This document shows, in pieces, positions 55,670-64,000 of a stretch of DNA of 64,000 nt (position 1 is the stretch's first letter; the number at the start of each line of letters is the position of its first letter). The DNA comes from CAWBAT01 sp963810905 (GTDB lineage Bacteria; Acidobacteriota; Terriglobia; Versatilivoradales; Versatilivoraceae), in assembly GCA_963810905.1 (NCBI GenBank), contig CAWEPG010000013.1:1-64000 (forward strand), read 5' to 3'. Under the pieces are notes generated by a model. It was not told the DNA's origin. It saw only the letters and a program-made list of their open reading frames with translations, and searched no databases. The translations under genes were made by a program, and so were the position numbers.

Positions 55670-56713
55670 TTGAGTCAAGCGAGCCAAAAAAGAGTTGCGA
55701 TCATTGGCGCTAGCGGGTATTCAGGGGCGGAGATTGCCGCCCTGCTTCTCAAGCACCCGTTGGTCGAATTAAATACGCTCATGACGGCCAACGCGGAGCG
55801 GCAGTCAGCTTCCCCTCGCCATTTTAGCCAAGAGCTCCCCTCCTTTCTTGGGCGTTGTGACTTGGACATTGAACCGCTGAATTTCGAATCCCTGATACAA
55901 CGCGAGATTGCGATAGTCTTGGTGGCAACGCCCAACGAAACTTCACATGACCTTGTTCCGGAACTCTTGGCCCATTCATTAAAGGTCATCGACCTGAGTG
56001 GTTCGTTCCGCCTGAAGGGGACCAATCTGTATCCGAAGTGGTATGGATTTGAACATCGGTTTCCGGATTTGCTTCAGGCAGCCGTTTATGGTCTCACGGA
56101 AATTCACCGCGAAGCCGTCCGGACGGCTCAACTGGTTGCCAATCCGGGCTGCTATCCCACTTCCGCGCTTTTGCCGTTGATCCCTCTGCAACGAGCGGGG
56201 CTGATCGATTTGAGCATGGACATTATTTGTGATTCGAAATCCGGTGTCACGGGAGCCGGCAAAACCCCCACGGCGAATACTCATTTCTCCGAGGTGTCAG
56301 AAAGCTTTAAAGCATATAACATCAGGAAGCACCGTCATGCCCCGGAGATCTGGCAGGAACTCCATCATGACCATTTAATTTTCACCCCACATTTGTTGCC
56401 CATCAATCGCGGGATATTGTCCACCTTATATTTGCGGTTACGTAACGGAGTGACCGAGCAAGACATCTCTCATTGCTACCAGGCCAACTACCAAGGCCAG
56501 CCCTTTATTCGTATCTTTCCAAAGGGGGTCTATCCGGAAATCAAATATGTGGCGCATACGAACTATTGTGATATTGGATGGAACCTTGACGCGGCGCGAT
56601 CCAGTCTGATCCTGATTTCAGCCATCGATAATCTCATCAAAGGGGCGGCTGGTCAGGCGGTTCAGAATATGAATGTCATGTTAGGGTTCGATGAAAAAAC
56701 GGGGCTCATCTAG
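55670..56713 (+). CDS. argC: N-acetyl-gamma-glutamyl-phosphate reductase
   Basis: A 347-residue NADPH-dependent reductase, third step of arginine synthesis. The start is put at a TTG (55670) because AGGAG lies before it and RVAIIGASGYSGAEIAALLL, the normal N-terminal NADP site, follows at once; an ATG at 55559 would add 37 unrelated residues. The catalytic cysteine is in VANPGCYPTSALLPL, and SKSGVTGAGK, FTPHLLPINRGILSTL and HTNYCDIGWNLD are conserved. A weaker ARG-box-like site lies at about 55576. It overlaps argB. Confidence 0.95.
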   Translation: MSQASQKRVAIIGASGYSGAEIAALLLKHPLVELNTLMTANAERQSASPRHFSQELPSFLGRCDLDIEPLNFESLIQREIAIVLVATPNETSHDLVPELLAHSLKVIDLSGSFRLKGTNLYPKWYGFEHRFPDLLQAAVYGLTEIHREAVRTAQLVANPGCYPTSALLPLIPLQRAGLIDLSMDIICDSKSGVTGAGKTPTANTHFSEVSESFKAYNIRKHRHAPEIWQELHHDHLIFTPHLLPINRGILSTLYLRLRNGVTEQDISHCYQANYQGQPFIRIFPKGVYPEIKYVAHTNYCDIGWNLDAARSSLILISAIDNLIKGAAGQAVQNMNVMLGFDEKTGLI

Positions 56714-57521
56714 CCGAGAAAGGAATGCCGTGCGGATCGTTGTCAAGTTGGGGGGAAGTTTATTGACGGACGTGGAGCTTCTCCGTAGAATGGTCAGCCA
56801 AATTGTAGATTTGCAAGATCGTGGCCACGAAATGGTGGTGGCTCACGGGGGCGGGAAGCAGATCAAACAGCTCCTTGAAAAACTATCCATCCCGAGTCAC
56901 TTTCACCAGGGCCTTCGAGTGACTGATGCCGAAACGATGCAGGTAGTTCAAATGGTCCTTGCCGGCTGGGTGAACAAAGATATCGTCGCCCATTTTTTCC
57001 GCCAAGGAAGGCGTGCTGTGGGGATTTGTGGGGGTGATGGAGCCACCTTTCTGGCGCAGAAATTTCAAGATCCGGTAAAATCCGACCCTTTCGATTACGG
57101 CTTTGTAGGGGAAGTCATCGAAGGGGATCCCCGCTTGCTCGACCTCCTGCTCCAGCATCACTATTTTCCCATCATTGCCTGCACGGCATTGGGGGTCGAT
57201 GCTTCCTATTACAACGTCAACGCGGATGAAATGGCCGCGGCGGCGGCGATTTTTTGCAAAGCCGACCGGCTGGTATTCTTGACGGATGTTCCAGGTATCT
57301 ATGATGAGAACCGTCAAGTCATCCCTCAACTCTCCCGGACTGAACTTGATAAATTACGCCATTCAGGCGTCATCAGCGAAGGGATGCTCCCCAAGACCCG
57401 GGCCTGCGAGCGCGCCAAGTCCGCGGGAATTGAAAGAGTTCATATTGTTGGCGGCCGCGAAGAAAACTGTCTCGCCAGGGTTTTGGTTCTAGAGGAGACT
57501 CTTGGAACGGTTATTTCTTAA
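56691..57521 (+). CDS. argB: Acetylglutamate kinase
   Basis: A kinase of the amino-acid-kinase fold, about 276 residues or 263 if started at the internal GTG (56730). Marks are IVVKLGGSLLTD (phosphate loop), VVAHGGGKQI, GLRVTDAETMQVVQMVLAG and CGGDGATFLAQ, then NVNADEMAAAAA and FLTDVPGIYDENRQ. Catalyses the second step, phosphorylating N-acetylglutamate. The lack of an N-terminal helix of the arginine-inhibited hexameric type suggests feedback may act elsewhere, though this is uncertain. The first in-frame ATG overlaps the end of argC. Confidence 0.95.
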   Translation: MKKRGSSSRERNAVRIVVKLGGSLLTDVELLRRMVSQIVDLQDRGHEMVVAHGGGKQIKQLLEKLSIPSHFHQGLRVTDAETMQVVQMVLAGWVNKDIVAHFFRQGRRAVGICGGDGATFLAQKFQDPVKSDPFDYGFVGEVIEGDPRLLDLLLQHHYFPIIACTALGVDASYYNVNADEMAAAAAIFCKADRLVFLTDVPGIYDENRQVIPQLSRTELDKLRHSGVISEGMLPKTRACERAKSAGIERVHIVGGREENCLARVLVLEETLGTVIS

Positions 57522-57535
57522 ATAAGAGGGATTTC

Positions 57536-58777
57536 ATGAATTTGAAACAAATCGTGGATCTGGAATCAAAGGTACTGCTGGCCAACTACAAGAAATATCC
57601 TCTCTTTGTAGACAAGGGGCGGAAATGTGTAGTTTACGATCATGCTGGCAAACGCTACGTGGATCTTTTGGCAGGCATTGCCGTGAATGCGCTCGGTTAT
57701 AACCATCCCCGGATCACCAATATTCTTCGCAAGCAGATCAAGAAGAGCATTCACGTCAGCAATCTCTTTTATCACCCTTACCAAGCCTTGCTGGCAAAAA
57801 AGCTAGTAGAACTTAGCGGATTGCAAAAAGTCTTCTTCTGCAACAGCGGCACTGAAGCTGTTGAAGCGGCCTTTAAGCTGGCACGTGGATTCTCGTATAA
57901 GAATGGGCTAGGCGAAGGGAAGTTCGAGATCTTGACGCTGGATAACGCCTTCCACGGCCGAACCTATGGAGCCTTATCTGCGACGGCATCCGACAAATAT
58001 CGAAAGCCATTTGAGCCCCTGGTCCCCGGATTCCATTTTGTCCGTTTTAACGATGTGGATGATCTGAAAGCCAAGTTCAGCGAAAGAGTTTGCGGTATGA
58101 TCATCGAACCACTTCAGGGCGAAGGGGGCATTCACGCCTGTAGTGAAGAATTCTTAAAGACAGCCCGACAACTCTGCGACCACTACAAAGCCTTGTTGAT
58201 TCTCGACGAGATTCAATGCGGGATCGGTCGAACCGGTCGCTACTTCTATTACGAGAAGTTCGACGTTCGCCCGGATATCCTGACATTAGCCAAGCCTCTG
58301 GGATTGGGATTGCCACTCGGCGCAGTGGTTACCACGGATCGCATCGCACCCACTTTTGGTCCGGGGGACCATGGGACCACTTTTGGTGGAGGTCCTCTTT
58401 CCTGCCGGGTTGGGTTCGAGTTCCTCAAGGTCATGCAGGAAGAGGGGATGCTTGAGAAGATTCGGGAACTGGGGGATTACTTTAAGGGTAAACTCCTCTC
58501 CCTGAAAGATAGGCATTCTTTCGTCAAAGAGGTTCGAGGAGAGGGGTTGATTCTTGGGATGGAGTTGACCTTCCCTTGCCGGGAGGTTGTGAACCGTTGC
58601 CTGGAAGCGGGTTACATTATCAACGTGACCAGCGACAATGTCCTCCGCTTTTTGCCTCCTTATGTCATCACCAAGAAAGAAATCGGCAAATTCATTCAAG
58701 CCTTGGACCGCATCTTTACAGAGTTGGACCCGGCACAGTTCAGCCCAAACCATCAGAGTGCCGGAGGAGTCCATTAA
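57536..58777 (+). CDS. argD: Acetylornithine aminotransferase
   Basis: A 413-residue class III PLP aminotransferase. The PLP site is in DILTLAKPLGLGLPLGAVVT (Schiff-base lysine), with FFCNSGTEAVEAAFKLARGF, TLDNAFHGRTYGALSAT, LLILDEIQCGIGRTGRYFYY and FGPGDHGTTFGGGPLSC. It converts acetylglutamate semialdehyde to acetylornithine, and in many bacteria also serves lysine synthesis. It starts 14 bases after argB and ends two bases before the argF start, so it belongs to the operon. Confidence 0.96.
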   Translation: MNLKQIVDLESKVLLANYKKYPLFVDKGRKCVVYDHAGKRYVDLLAGIAVNALGYNHPRITNILRKQIKKSIHVSNLFYHPYQALLAKKLVELSGLQKVFFCNSGTEAVEAAFKLARGFSYKNGLGEGKFEILTLDNAFHGRTYGALSATASDKYRKPFEPLVPGFHFVRFNDVDDLKAKFSERVCGMIIEPLQGEGGIHACSEEFLKTARQLCDHYKALLILDEIQCGIGRTGRYFYYEKFDVRPDILTLAKPLGLGLPLGAVVTTDRIAPTFGPGDHGTTFGGGPLSCRVGFEFLKVMQEEGMLEKIRELGDYFKGKLLSLKDRHSFVKEVRGEGLILGMELTFPCREVVNRCLEAGYIINVTSDNVLRFLPPYVITKKEIGKFIQALDRIFTELDPAQFSPNHQSAGGVH

Positions 58778-58779
58778 CC

Positions 58780-59745
58780 ATGTCACCCCGTAAGAGGAAT
58801 CCTTCGGCCACACCCCAGCGTGGAAAGCTCTCCGTGCAGGATTTGCTCTCCGTATCCTTGATGACGACGAAAGACATTGAATTGGTTTTCGAAACTGCTC
58901 AATCGATCAAACAGTCTCCGAGTGATTACGCCCAGGCTTTGCAGGGAAAAACCTTGGCCTTGATTTTTGAGAAACCATCGCTTCGCACCCGAGTGACATT
59001 TGACGTGGGAATGACGAGTATGGGAGGCCACGCTATATTGCTCGAACACTCCGACACAAAGCTAGGGGAGCGCGAGTCCATCAAAGATGTGGCGAAGAAT
59101 TTGGAGCGATGGGTGGATGGCATTGTTGCCCGTACGTACAAAAACAAATCGGTGGTGGAGTTGGCGCAACATGCCTCCATTCCCGTGATCAACGGGCTAA
59201 CGGATCTCCTCCATCCGTGTCAAGCACTCAGTGACTATTTCACGGTTCTGGAAAAATTTGGTTCCCTCAAAGAGCTCAAGTTTGCTTATGTCGGAGATGG
59301 TAATAATACCTGCCATTCCTTAATCGATGGCGCTGTGAAGCTGGGAGTGGAGCTCTGGATCGCGACGCCCGAAGGATTCGAGCCCAATTCCCGCATTGTC
59401 AATGAGGCCGAGAAGGTTGCCAAGGAGACAGGGGGGAAAATTAAGATCCAATACAGTCCAGAAGAGGCCGTCCGTGGAGCAACTGTTGTGTACACGGATG
59501 TCTGGGCCAGTATGGGACAGGAGGCAGAAACGGAAGAACGCGCGGCCGTATTTTCCGATTACCAAGTCAATCGCAAGCTGATGTCTCTTGCTGCGCGGAA
59601 TGCGGTTTTCATGCACTGCCTTCCAGCCCATCGGGGTTACGAAGTAGCCCCGAATGTAATTGACTCGCCCCAGTCCATCGTCTATGACCAGGCTGAAAAT
59701 CGGCTACACGTGCAGAAAGCAATCCTCTATCTTCTAATCTCGTAA
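58780..59745 (+). CDS. argF: Ornithine carbamoyltransferase
   Basis: A 321-residue transcarbamylase that makes citrulline. The carbamoyl-phosphate loop is FEKPSLRTRVTFDVGM (SLRTR in place of STRTR), followed by LTDLLHPCQALSDYFT and the ornithine site FMHCLPAHRGYEVAPNVID. The start is placed at the ATG at 58780, two bases after the argD stop, because the longer open frame reads through argD. A short N-terminal extension (SPRKRNPSATPQRGK) precedes the conserved start. The SLRTR form is found in other bacteria and should not affect function. Confidence 0.95.
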   Translation: MSPRKRNPSATPQRGKLSVQDLLSVSLMTTKDIELVFETAQSIKQSPSDYAQALQGKTLALIFEKPSLRTRVTFDVGMTSMGGHAILLEHSDTKLGERESIKDVAKNLERWVDGIVARTYKNKSVVELAQHASIPVINGLTDLLHPCQALSDYFTVLEKFGSLKELKFAYVGDGNNTCHSLIDGAVKLGVELWIATPEGFEPNSRIVNEAEKVAKETGGKIKIQYSPEEAVRGATVVYTDVWASMGQEAETEERAAVFSDYQVNRKLMSLAARNAVFMHCLPAHRGYEVAPNVIDSPQSIVYDQAENRLHVQKAILYLLIS

Positions 59746-59801
59746 GCAACGGTCTTAATCTTAATTTTGAGAATGTCATCTTATTAATAAGGAAAAATCC
59801 C

Positions 59802-61004
59802 ATGGTCAAGAAAGTAGTTCTGGCATATTCCGGCGGATTGGATACCTCAATCATCATTCCCTGGCTCAAAGAAAATTACCATTGTGAAGTCATCGCGATG
59901 GCGGGTGATGTGGGTCAGGCGGAAGAATTAGCAGGGCTAGAAGAAAAAGCCATTAAAACTGGAGCCTCGAAACTCTATGTTGAGGATTTGCGAGAGGAGT
60001 TTATTCGGGACTACATCTGGCCGACACTCCGTGCCGGCGCCATTTACGAGAGGAAGTACCTGCTGGGCACTTCGATGGCCCGGCCGATCCTGGCCAAGCG
60101 GCAGGTAGAAGTCGCCATAAAGGAAGGAGCGGATGCGGTCGCGCATGGGTGCACAGGGAAAGGCAATGACCAGGTCCGATTTGAGCTCACGTACAAAGCC
60201 CTGGCTCCTCATTTAAAAGTGATCTCTCCGTGGAGAGAATGGGATATCAAATCTCGGGAAGATGCCATCGACTATGCCCACCAGCATCAGGTTCCCATCA
60301 CAGCCACCAAGGAAAAGATTTACAGCGAAGATCGAAATATCTGGCATATCAGCCATGAAGGGGGCGTCCTGGAGGATCCTTCCTGTGAACCGGAGGAATC
60401 GATGTGGAAGCTCACGACCTCTCCGGAGAAAGCTCCCGATCAGCCCCGTTACGTGGAATTTCTTTTTGAAAAAGGAACTCCCGTAGGGATCGACGGAGTA
60501 CGCCTGGCTCCGATTGACTTGATCAAACGAGCAAACACGATTGGAGGAGAACACGGCATCGGCCGCATCGATCTCGTCGAAAACCGTCTGGTTGGAATGA
60601 AGTCCAGAGGCGCTTATGAAACGCCCGGGGGAACCCTGCTGGTCCAGGCTCATCGCGATCTGGAATCGATCTGTTTAGACAAGGAAATTTTGCGAATGAA
60701 AGACCAGTTGGCATTGAAATATGCCGATCTGGTCTACAACGGGCAATGGTTTACTCCCATCCGGGAGGCGTTGGACGCGTTTGTCACGGCAACTCAAAAG
60801 ACCGTCACTGGAAGTGTTCGACTAAAGTTATTTAAGGGGAACATCATTTCTGCCGGGCTCAAATCGCAGTATTCGCTTTATCGGGAAGATTTGGCTACTT
60901 TTGGAGAAGAGGCGGTTTATAACCAAAAAGACGCCGAAGGGTTTATCAACCTCTTTGGTTTACCGGTAAAGGTCCAGGCACTCATCCAGAGGGCAAAGAA
61001 ATAA
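59802..61004 (+). CDS. argG: Argininosuccinate synthase
   Basis: A 400-residue ATP pyrophosphatase-type enzyme: VVLAYSGGLDTSIIIPWLKE (P-loop), HGCTGKGNDQVRFELTYKA, WHISHEGGVLEDP and GGEHGIGRIDLVENRLVGMK. It joins citrulline and aspartate. It starts 56 bases after argF in the same direction. No frame faults. The C-terminal helix (YNQKDAEGFINLFGLPVKVQ) is standard. Confidence 0.97.
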   Translation: MVKKVVLAYSGGLDTSIIIPWLKENYHCEVIAMAGDVGQAEELAGLEEKAIKTGASKLYVEDLREEFIRDYIWPTLRAGAIYERKYLLGTSMARPILAKRQVEVAIKEGADAVAHGCTGKGNDQVRFELTYKALAPHLKVISPWREWDIKSREDAIDYAHQHQVPITATKEKIYSEDRNIWHISHEGGVLEDPSCEPEESMWKLTTSPEKAPDQPRYVEFLFEKGTPVGIDGVRLAPIDLIKRANTIGGEHGIGRIDLVENRLVGMKSRGAYETPGGTLLVQAHRDLESICLDKEILRMKDQLALKYADLVYNGQWFTPIREALDAFVTATQKTVTGSVRLKLFKGNIISAGLKSQYSLYREDLATFGEEAVYNQKDAEGFINLFGLPVKVQALIQRAKK

Positions 61005-61123
61005 CTCACTCGGGCAAGACATTCGCCCAAGGCAGTCGATACGAGCTTGGGGCCCGGCAATTATTATTTAGTCACGACATATTGAGCCGTTCGCGTAGGA
61101 CATCCATGGGAAGGTGTGACATC

Positions 61124-62506
61124 ATGAAAATCTGGGGGGGACGATTCAGCGAGGGAATGGACGAAGCGTTTGAGCGATTCAATCGCTCGCTTCCTGTGGA
61201 TCGGCGTTTGATTCTGGAAGACATCGAAGGGTCTATTGCTTATGCCAAAGCATTGGAGAAAGTGGGGATCTTGAATTCCGAAGAACTCACTCAAATTGGT
61301 AGAGGGCTCTCTGAAATTAAAAAGCGAATGGATCGAGAGCCTGAATGGATCGAGGAGAGCACGGATGAAGATGTCCATAGTTTTGTGGAATCCCAGTTGT
61401 TTGAGATCATCGGCGATGCTGCCGCAAAGCTGCACACAGGGCGCAGCCGAAACGATCAAGTGGCCTTGGATACGCGCCTCTACATGAAGAGGGCGACCAT
61501 TCGGGTTCAGGTCGAACTGAAAAATCTGATGCGGGACTTCCTCAAGCAGTCCCGTTCCCATCTCGACGTGGTTATTCCAGGCTACACGCATTTACGCAAG
61601 GCCCAGCCGATTCTCTTCGCCCATTACCTGCTGGCGTACTTCGAAATGTTTCGGAGAGACTACGACCGTTTTCACGATTGTTTCCGGCGCACGGATGTCA
61701 TGCCTCTCGGATCGGGGGCACTCGCTGGAAATGGTTTTGCGATTGACCGGGATTTGCTGCGAATTGAGCTGGGATTTTCTCAGCTGACCCGCAATAGCCT
61801 GGACGGAGTCAGTGACCGGGATTATCAATTCGATTTTATCTCGGCTGCCGCGATCACTCTCATTCACTTGAGCCGGCTGGCTGAGGATTTGATTCTCTAT
61901 TCTTCTCCAGAGTTTGGTTTTGTCGAATTAGCCGATGCGGTGACGACGGGGAGTAGCATCATGCCCCAAAAAAAGAATCCCGATTCGTTGGAGTTAGTTC
62001 GAGGAAAAAGCGCCAGGGTTGTGGGCCATCTGTGCAGTGCCCTTACTCTGGTCAAGGGCCTGCCTCTGGCCTATAACAAGGATCTCCAGGAAGATAAGGA
62101 GTTGCTTTTCGATACACTGGACACTCTAGTGGGCTGCCTTTTAGTCAGCCAGGTGGTATTGAAGTCGCTCAAAGTAAATCGGACGGTGGCCAGCAAGGCA
62201 GTGCAATTTGGTTTCTTGAATGCCACCGATCTAGCCGATTACCTGGTTCGCAAAGGGATGCCGTTCCGGAAAGCCCACGAAGTAGTCGGTAAACTTGTCC
62301 TACATTGTGAAAGCAAGGGAATTGAGCTGCAGGATCTACCCCTAGCGGAAATGCAGGCATTTTCGAAACTGATCGAAGAGGATGTTTTCCCTGCCCTGTC
62401 TCTTGAGAGCGGGCTAGACAATCATTCGGTATTTGGGGGAACAGCACCCAGTCGGGTGCGGGAAGCTTTGGAACAAGCAGAGAGTGAGCTGAAAGCCTAT
62501 TCATGA
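61124..62506 (+). CDS. argH: Argininosuccinate lyase
   Basis: A 460-residue fumarase-superfamily lyase giving arginine and fumarate. The start at 61124 (MKIWGGRFSEGMDEAFERFN) matches the family; AAGGTG lies before it, and an in-frame upstream ATG adds only 14 residues. Marks are EDVHSFVESQLFEIIG, HTGRSRNDQVALDTRLYMK, HLRKAQPILFAHYLLAYFEM and the signature GSSIMPQKKNPDSLELVRGK. Its stop overlaps the argJ start. Confidence 0.97.
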   Translation: MKIWGGRFSEGMDEAFERFNRSLPVDRRLILEDIEGSIAYAKALEKVGILNSEELTQIGRGLSEIKKRMDREPEWIEESTDEDVHSFVESQLFEIIGDAAAKLHTGRSRNDQVALDTRLYMKRATIRVQVELKNLMRDFLKQSRSHLDVVIPGYTHLRKAQPILFAHYLLAYFEMFRRDYDRFHDCFRRTDVMPLGSGALAGNGFAIDRDLLRIELGFSQLTRNSLDGVSDRDYQFDFISAAAITLIHLSRLAEDLILYSSPEFGFVELADAVTTGSSIMPQKKNPDSLELVRGKSARVVGHLCSALTLVKGLPLAYNKDLQEDKELLFDTLDTLVGCLLVSQVVLKSLKVNRTVASKAVQFGFLNATDLADYLVRKGMPFRKAHEVVGKLVLHCESKGIELQDLPLAEMQAFSKLIEEDVFPALSLESGLDNHSVFGGTAPSRVREALEQAESELKAYS

Positions 62507-63735
62507 GGAGCGGCCCATTGACCTGGAAGATTGATCCCAAGCAGATCCTACCCCCTCAAGGGTTTTTGGCGTCTGCGGCAGCTGCGGGAATAAAAAAAGC
62601 GGAAGATCGACTAGATGTTGGGCTCATTTTTTCCTCCCTGCCCTCCATCGGGGCAGCGCGGTTCACAACGAATGTGGTGCAGGCGGCTCCTATAACCGTT
62701 TGTCGGAGGAATCTGGAAGACTCGGGCGGCGAAATTCGAGCCCTCATCGTCAATTCCGGAAATGCCAATGCCTGCACCGGCGAAGGAGGCCTTCAAGGGG
62801 CTCGCCAAATGGCCGAAATGGCTGGAGCGATTCTTGGCATTTCTCCTCAGCAAGTTCTTGTTTCTTCAACTGGAGTGATTGGTGTCCCTCTGCCCGTTGA
62901 TCGAATCGAGAAACAAGCCGCAACGTTAAAAGCGAAGCTTCGTCCAGAAGGTTTGGACGATGTCGCGAAAGCCATTATGACAACGGATACGATAAAAAAA
63001 GTCTGCTCAGCCGAATCAAATATCGGAGGCGCACCGGTCCGGATCAGTGGCATGACAAAAGGGGCCGGAATGATTCATCCACGTATGGCCACCACCCTGG
63101 GATTTGTCCTGACCGACGCCATGATCACCCGGGCTTTGCTGGAAGACGCTTTGGGATTTGCCTGCGAAAAAAGCTATAACCGCATTTCAGTTGATGGAGA
63201 TACCTCTACCAACGACACACTGGGAATTATTGCCAACGGAGCCTCAGGCGCTCCTCTGATTGATGAAAAGGGCGAGCATTATAATCATTTCTTGAATGGC
63301 TTAACTTCGGTTTGCCAGAATCTCGCTCAGCAAATCGTTCGAGATGGAGAGGGTGCCGGAAAATTTGTAGAGATTATCGTGCAAGGAGCAGGCACTGAAG
63401 CCGAAGCCACACAAATTGCACGCTCCATTGCCAATTCCCCTTTGGTAAAAACTGCCCTTGCAGGTGAAGATGCCAACTGGGGAAGAATCTTGTGCGCAGC
63501 GGGCTATTCGGGAGTGAGGTTTGATCCCAATCGAGTAGATATTTATATCGACCAGCTGCAAGTATGCCGTAATGGTACAGGACTCGCTTTTGACGAGCGA
63601 GCTGCTAAACAAATTCTTAGCCAGCGGGAGATCCGTATTTTCCTGAACATAAACATGGGCGAAGCGACCTCAACCATGTGGACTTGCGATCTCACCAAAG
63701 AGTATATCCACATTAACGCAGACTACCGAACATAG
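62503..63735 (+). CDS. argJ: Glutamate N-acetyltransferase (bifunctional or monofunctional)
   Basis: A 410-residue ArgJ that moves the acetyl group from acetylornithine to glutamate, closing the acetyl cycle, and in many species also makes acetylglutamate from acetyl-CoA. Marks are IVNSGNANACTGEGGLQGAR, VLVSSTGVIGVPLPVD, the self-cleavage site MIHPRMATTLGFVLTD (nucleophile Thr), RISVDGDTSTNDTLGIIANG and AGEDANWGRILCAAGYSG. The ATG overlaps the argH stop (ATGA). No argA or argE lies in the window, consistent with the cyclic pathway. Confidence 0.96.
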   Translation: MRSGPLTWKIDPKQILPPQGFLASAAAAGIKKAEDRLDVGLIFSSLPSIGAARFTTNVVQAAPITVCRRNLEDSGGEIRALIVNSGNANACTGEGGLQGARQMAEMAGAILGISPQQVLVSSTGVIGVPLPVDRIEKQAATLKAKLRPEGLDDVAKAIMTTDTIKKVCSAESNIGGAPVRISGMTKGAGMIHPRMATTLGFVLTDAMITRALLEDALGFACEKSYNRISVDGDTSTNDTLGIIANGASGAPLIDEKGEHYNHFLNGLTSVCQNLAQQIVRDGEGAGKFVEIIVQGAGTEAEATQIARSIANSPLVKTALAGEDANWGRILCAAGYSGVRFDPNRVDIYIDQLQVCRNGTGLAFDERAAKQILSQREIRIFLNINMGEATSTMWTCDLTKEYIHINADYRT

Positions 63736-63807
63736 GCAATGGCGGTGACAATTTTCACTGTACCTGCCCTGCAATGTTTTGCTGGGATGAATAAGATTTA
63801 GCGGGTT

Positions 63808-64000
63808 ATGCGCATTTTACCAACGGCCTTTAAGGTTTATTCGATTCTCACTCTGGTTAGTTTGATTTGGATCTGGTTTCAGAAACGATTGACGTTTGAT
63901 CTCTTCTTCACCACGCAAGGAGAGCCGTTTGCCAAGCTGTTGTTCATCGCTTTGGGAGCAGCCGGGCTCTTGATCGGGGTATTCCTCTATTCGGCTCGGA
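63808..64000 (+). CDS. Truncated membrane-protein gene at the window edge
   Basis: An ATG at 63808 opens a frame to the window end, 64 codons so far. It reads as two hydrophobic helices (VYSILTLVSLIWIWF and LLFIALGAAGLLIGVFLYS) joined by a short polar part. It could be the start of a CAAX-protease (CPBP) type or another polytopic membrane protein, but too little is present to decide. It lies 72 bases after argJ in the same direction. Confidence 0.5.
   Translation, partial: MRILPTAFKVYSILTLVSLIWIWFQKRLTFDLFFTTQGEPFAKLLFIALGAAGLLIGVFLYSAR

Noticed and set aside
55140..56284. Long antisense frames inside argR and argC
   Set aside because: They mirror the codon pattern of the real genes, have no ribosome site, and match no family.
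1..64000. CRISPR arrays, rRNA, tRNA, prophage or toxin-antitoxin genes
   Set aside because: No spaced direct repeats, rRNA segments, recognisable tRNA or phage/toxin families were seen by reading; a weak tRNA could be missed without a covariance search.

Overview
The window (64 kb, roughly half G+C) reads like a contig from an uncultivated Acidobacteriota-type bacterium. The pointers are two CRTAC1/ASPIC-UnbV proteins, an ECF sigma factor paired with a TPR-bearing Ser/Thr kinase, a PadR regulator followed by relics of an ADOP-type permease, and a signal-peptide-bearing ATP synthase c subunit. No rRNA or taxonomic marker lies in the window, so the phylum is an inference.

Layout. 1-4.2 kb: the end of a CusA/CzcA-type RND pump, a PII-like DUF190 protein, a PRC-MgtE_N-CBS protein and a divergent Nramp-family transporter. 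4.4-10.2 kb (minus): AmrS radical SAM enzyme, two FG-GAP/CRTAC1 proteins and a CmoB-like methyltransferase. 10.6-15 kb: membrane pyrophosphatase with a structured leader, and an APC permease. 15.5-27.7 kb (minus): a nitrogen-signalling region with two Amt genes (one shattered), two PII proteins, GlnD, small membrane proteins, a CPA2 antiporter and a beta-barrel porin. 28-32 kb: 2H phosphoesterase, M28 peptidase, MBL hydrolase. 32-36.4 kb is the accessory, decaying part: a REPIN-like repeat, PadR with a three-fold palindromic operator, permease relics, a decayed pseudogene, and a group II intron lodged at the edge of a second REPIN. 36.4-43.4 kb: F0 genes atpE-B-I-Z, a small unknown gene, a four-helix-bundle (S23) gene, and nuoM/nuoL. 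44-46 kb: DoxX, a BNR-repeat protein and a ThiS/MoaD-like protein. 46-51 kb: di-heme peroxidase, Ser/Thr kinase, ECF sigma. 51.4-54.9 kb: panB-panC, DinB-like protein, phosphoribosyltransferase. 55-63.7 kb: a complete argR-argC-argB-argD-argF-argG-argH-argJ cluster behind a consensus promoter overlapped by an ARG box. A truncated membrane-protein gene closes the window.

The arginine genes are co-oriented and closely spaced and would encode arginine synthesis from N-acetylglutamate through the acetyl-recycling route under ArgR. The nitrogen region would couple ammonium uptake to PII/GlnD signalling. PanB and PanC make pantothenate.

Many genes, including normally essential or single-copy ones (atpB, nuoM, panC), carry one or two single-base frameshifts, while 54-64 kb has none. 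The simplest reading is a draft with indel errors, laid over a few loci (second amt, 32.7-34.4 kb) that do look decayed. All frameshift positions given are approximate.
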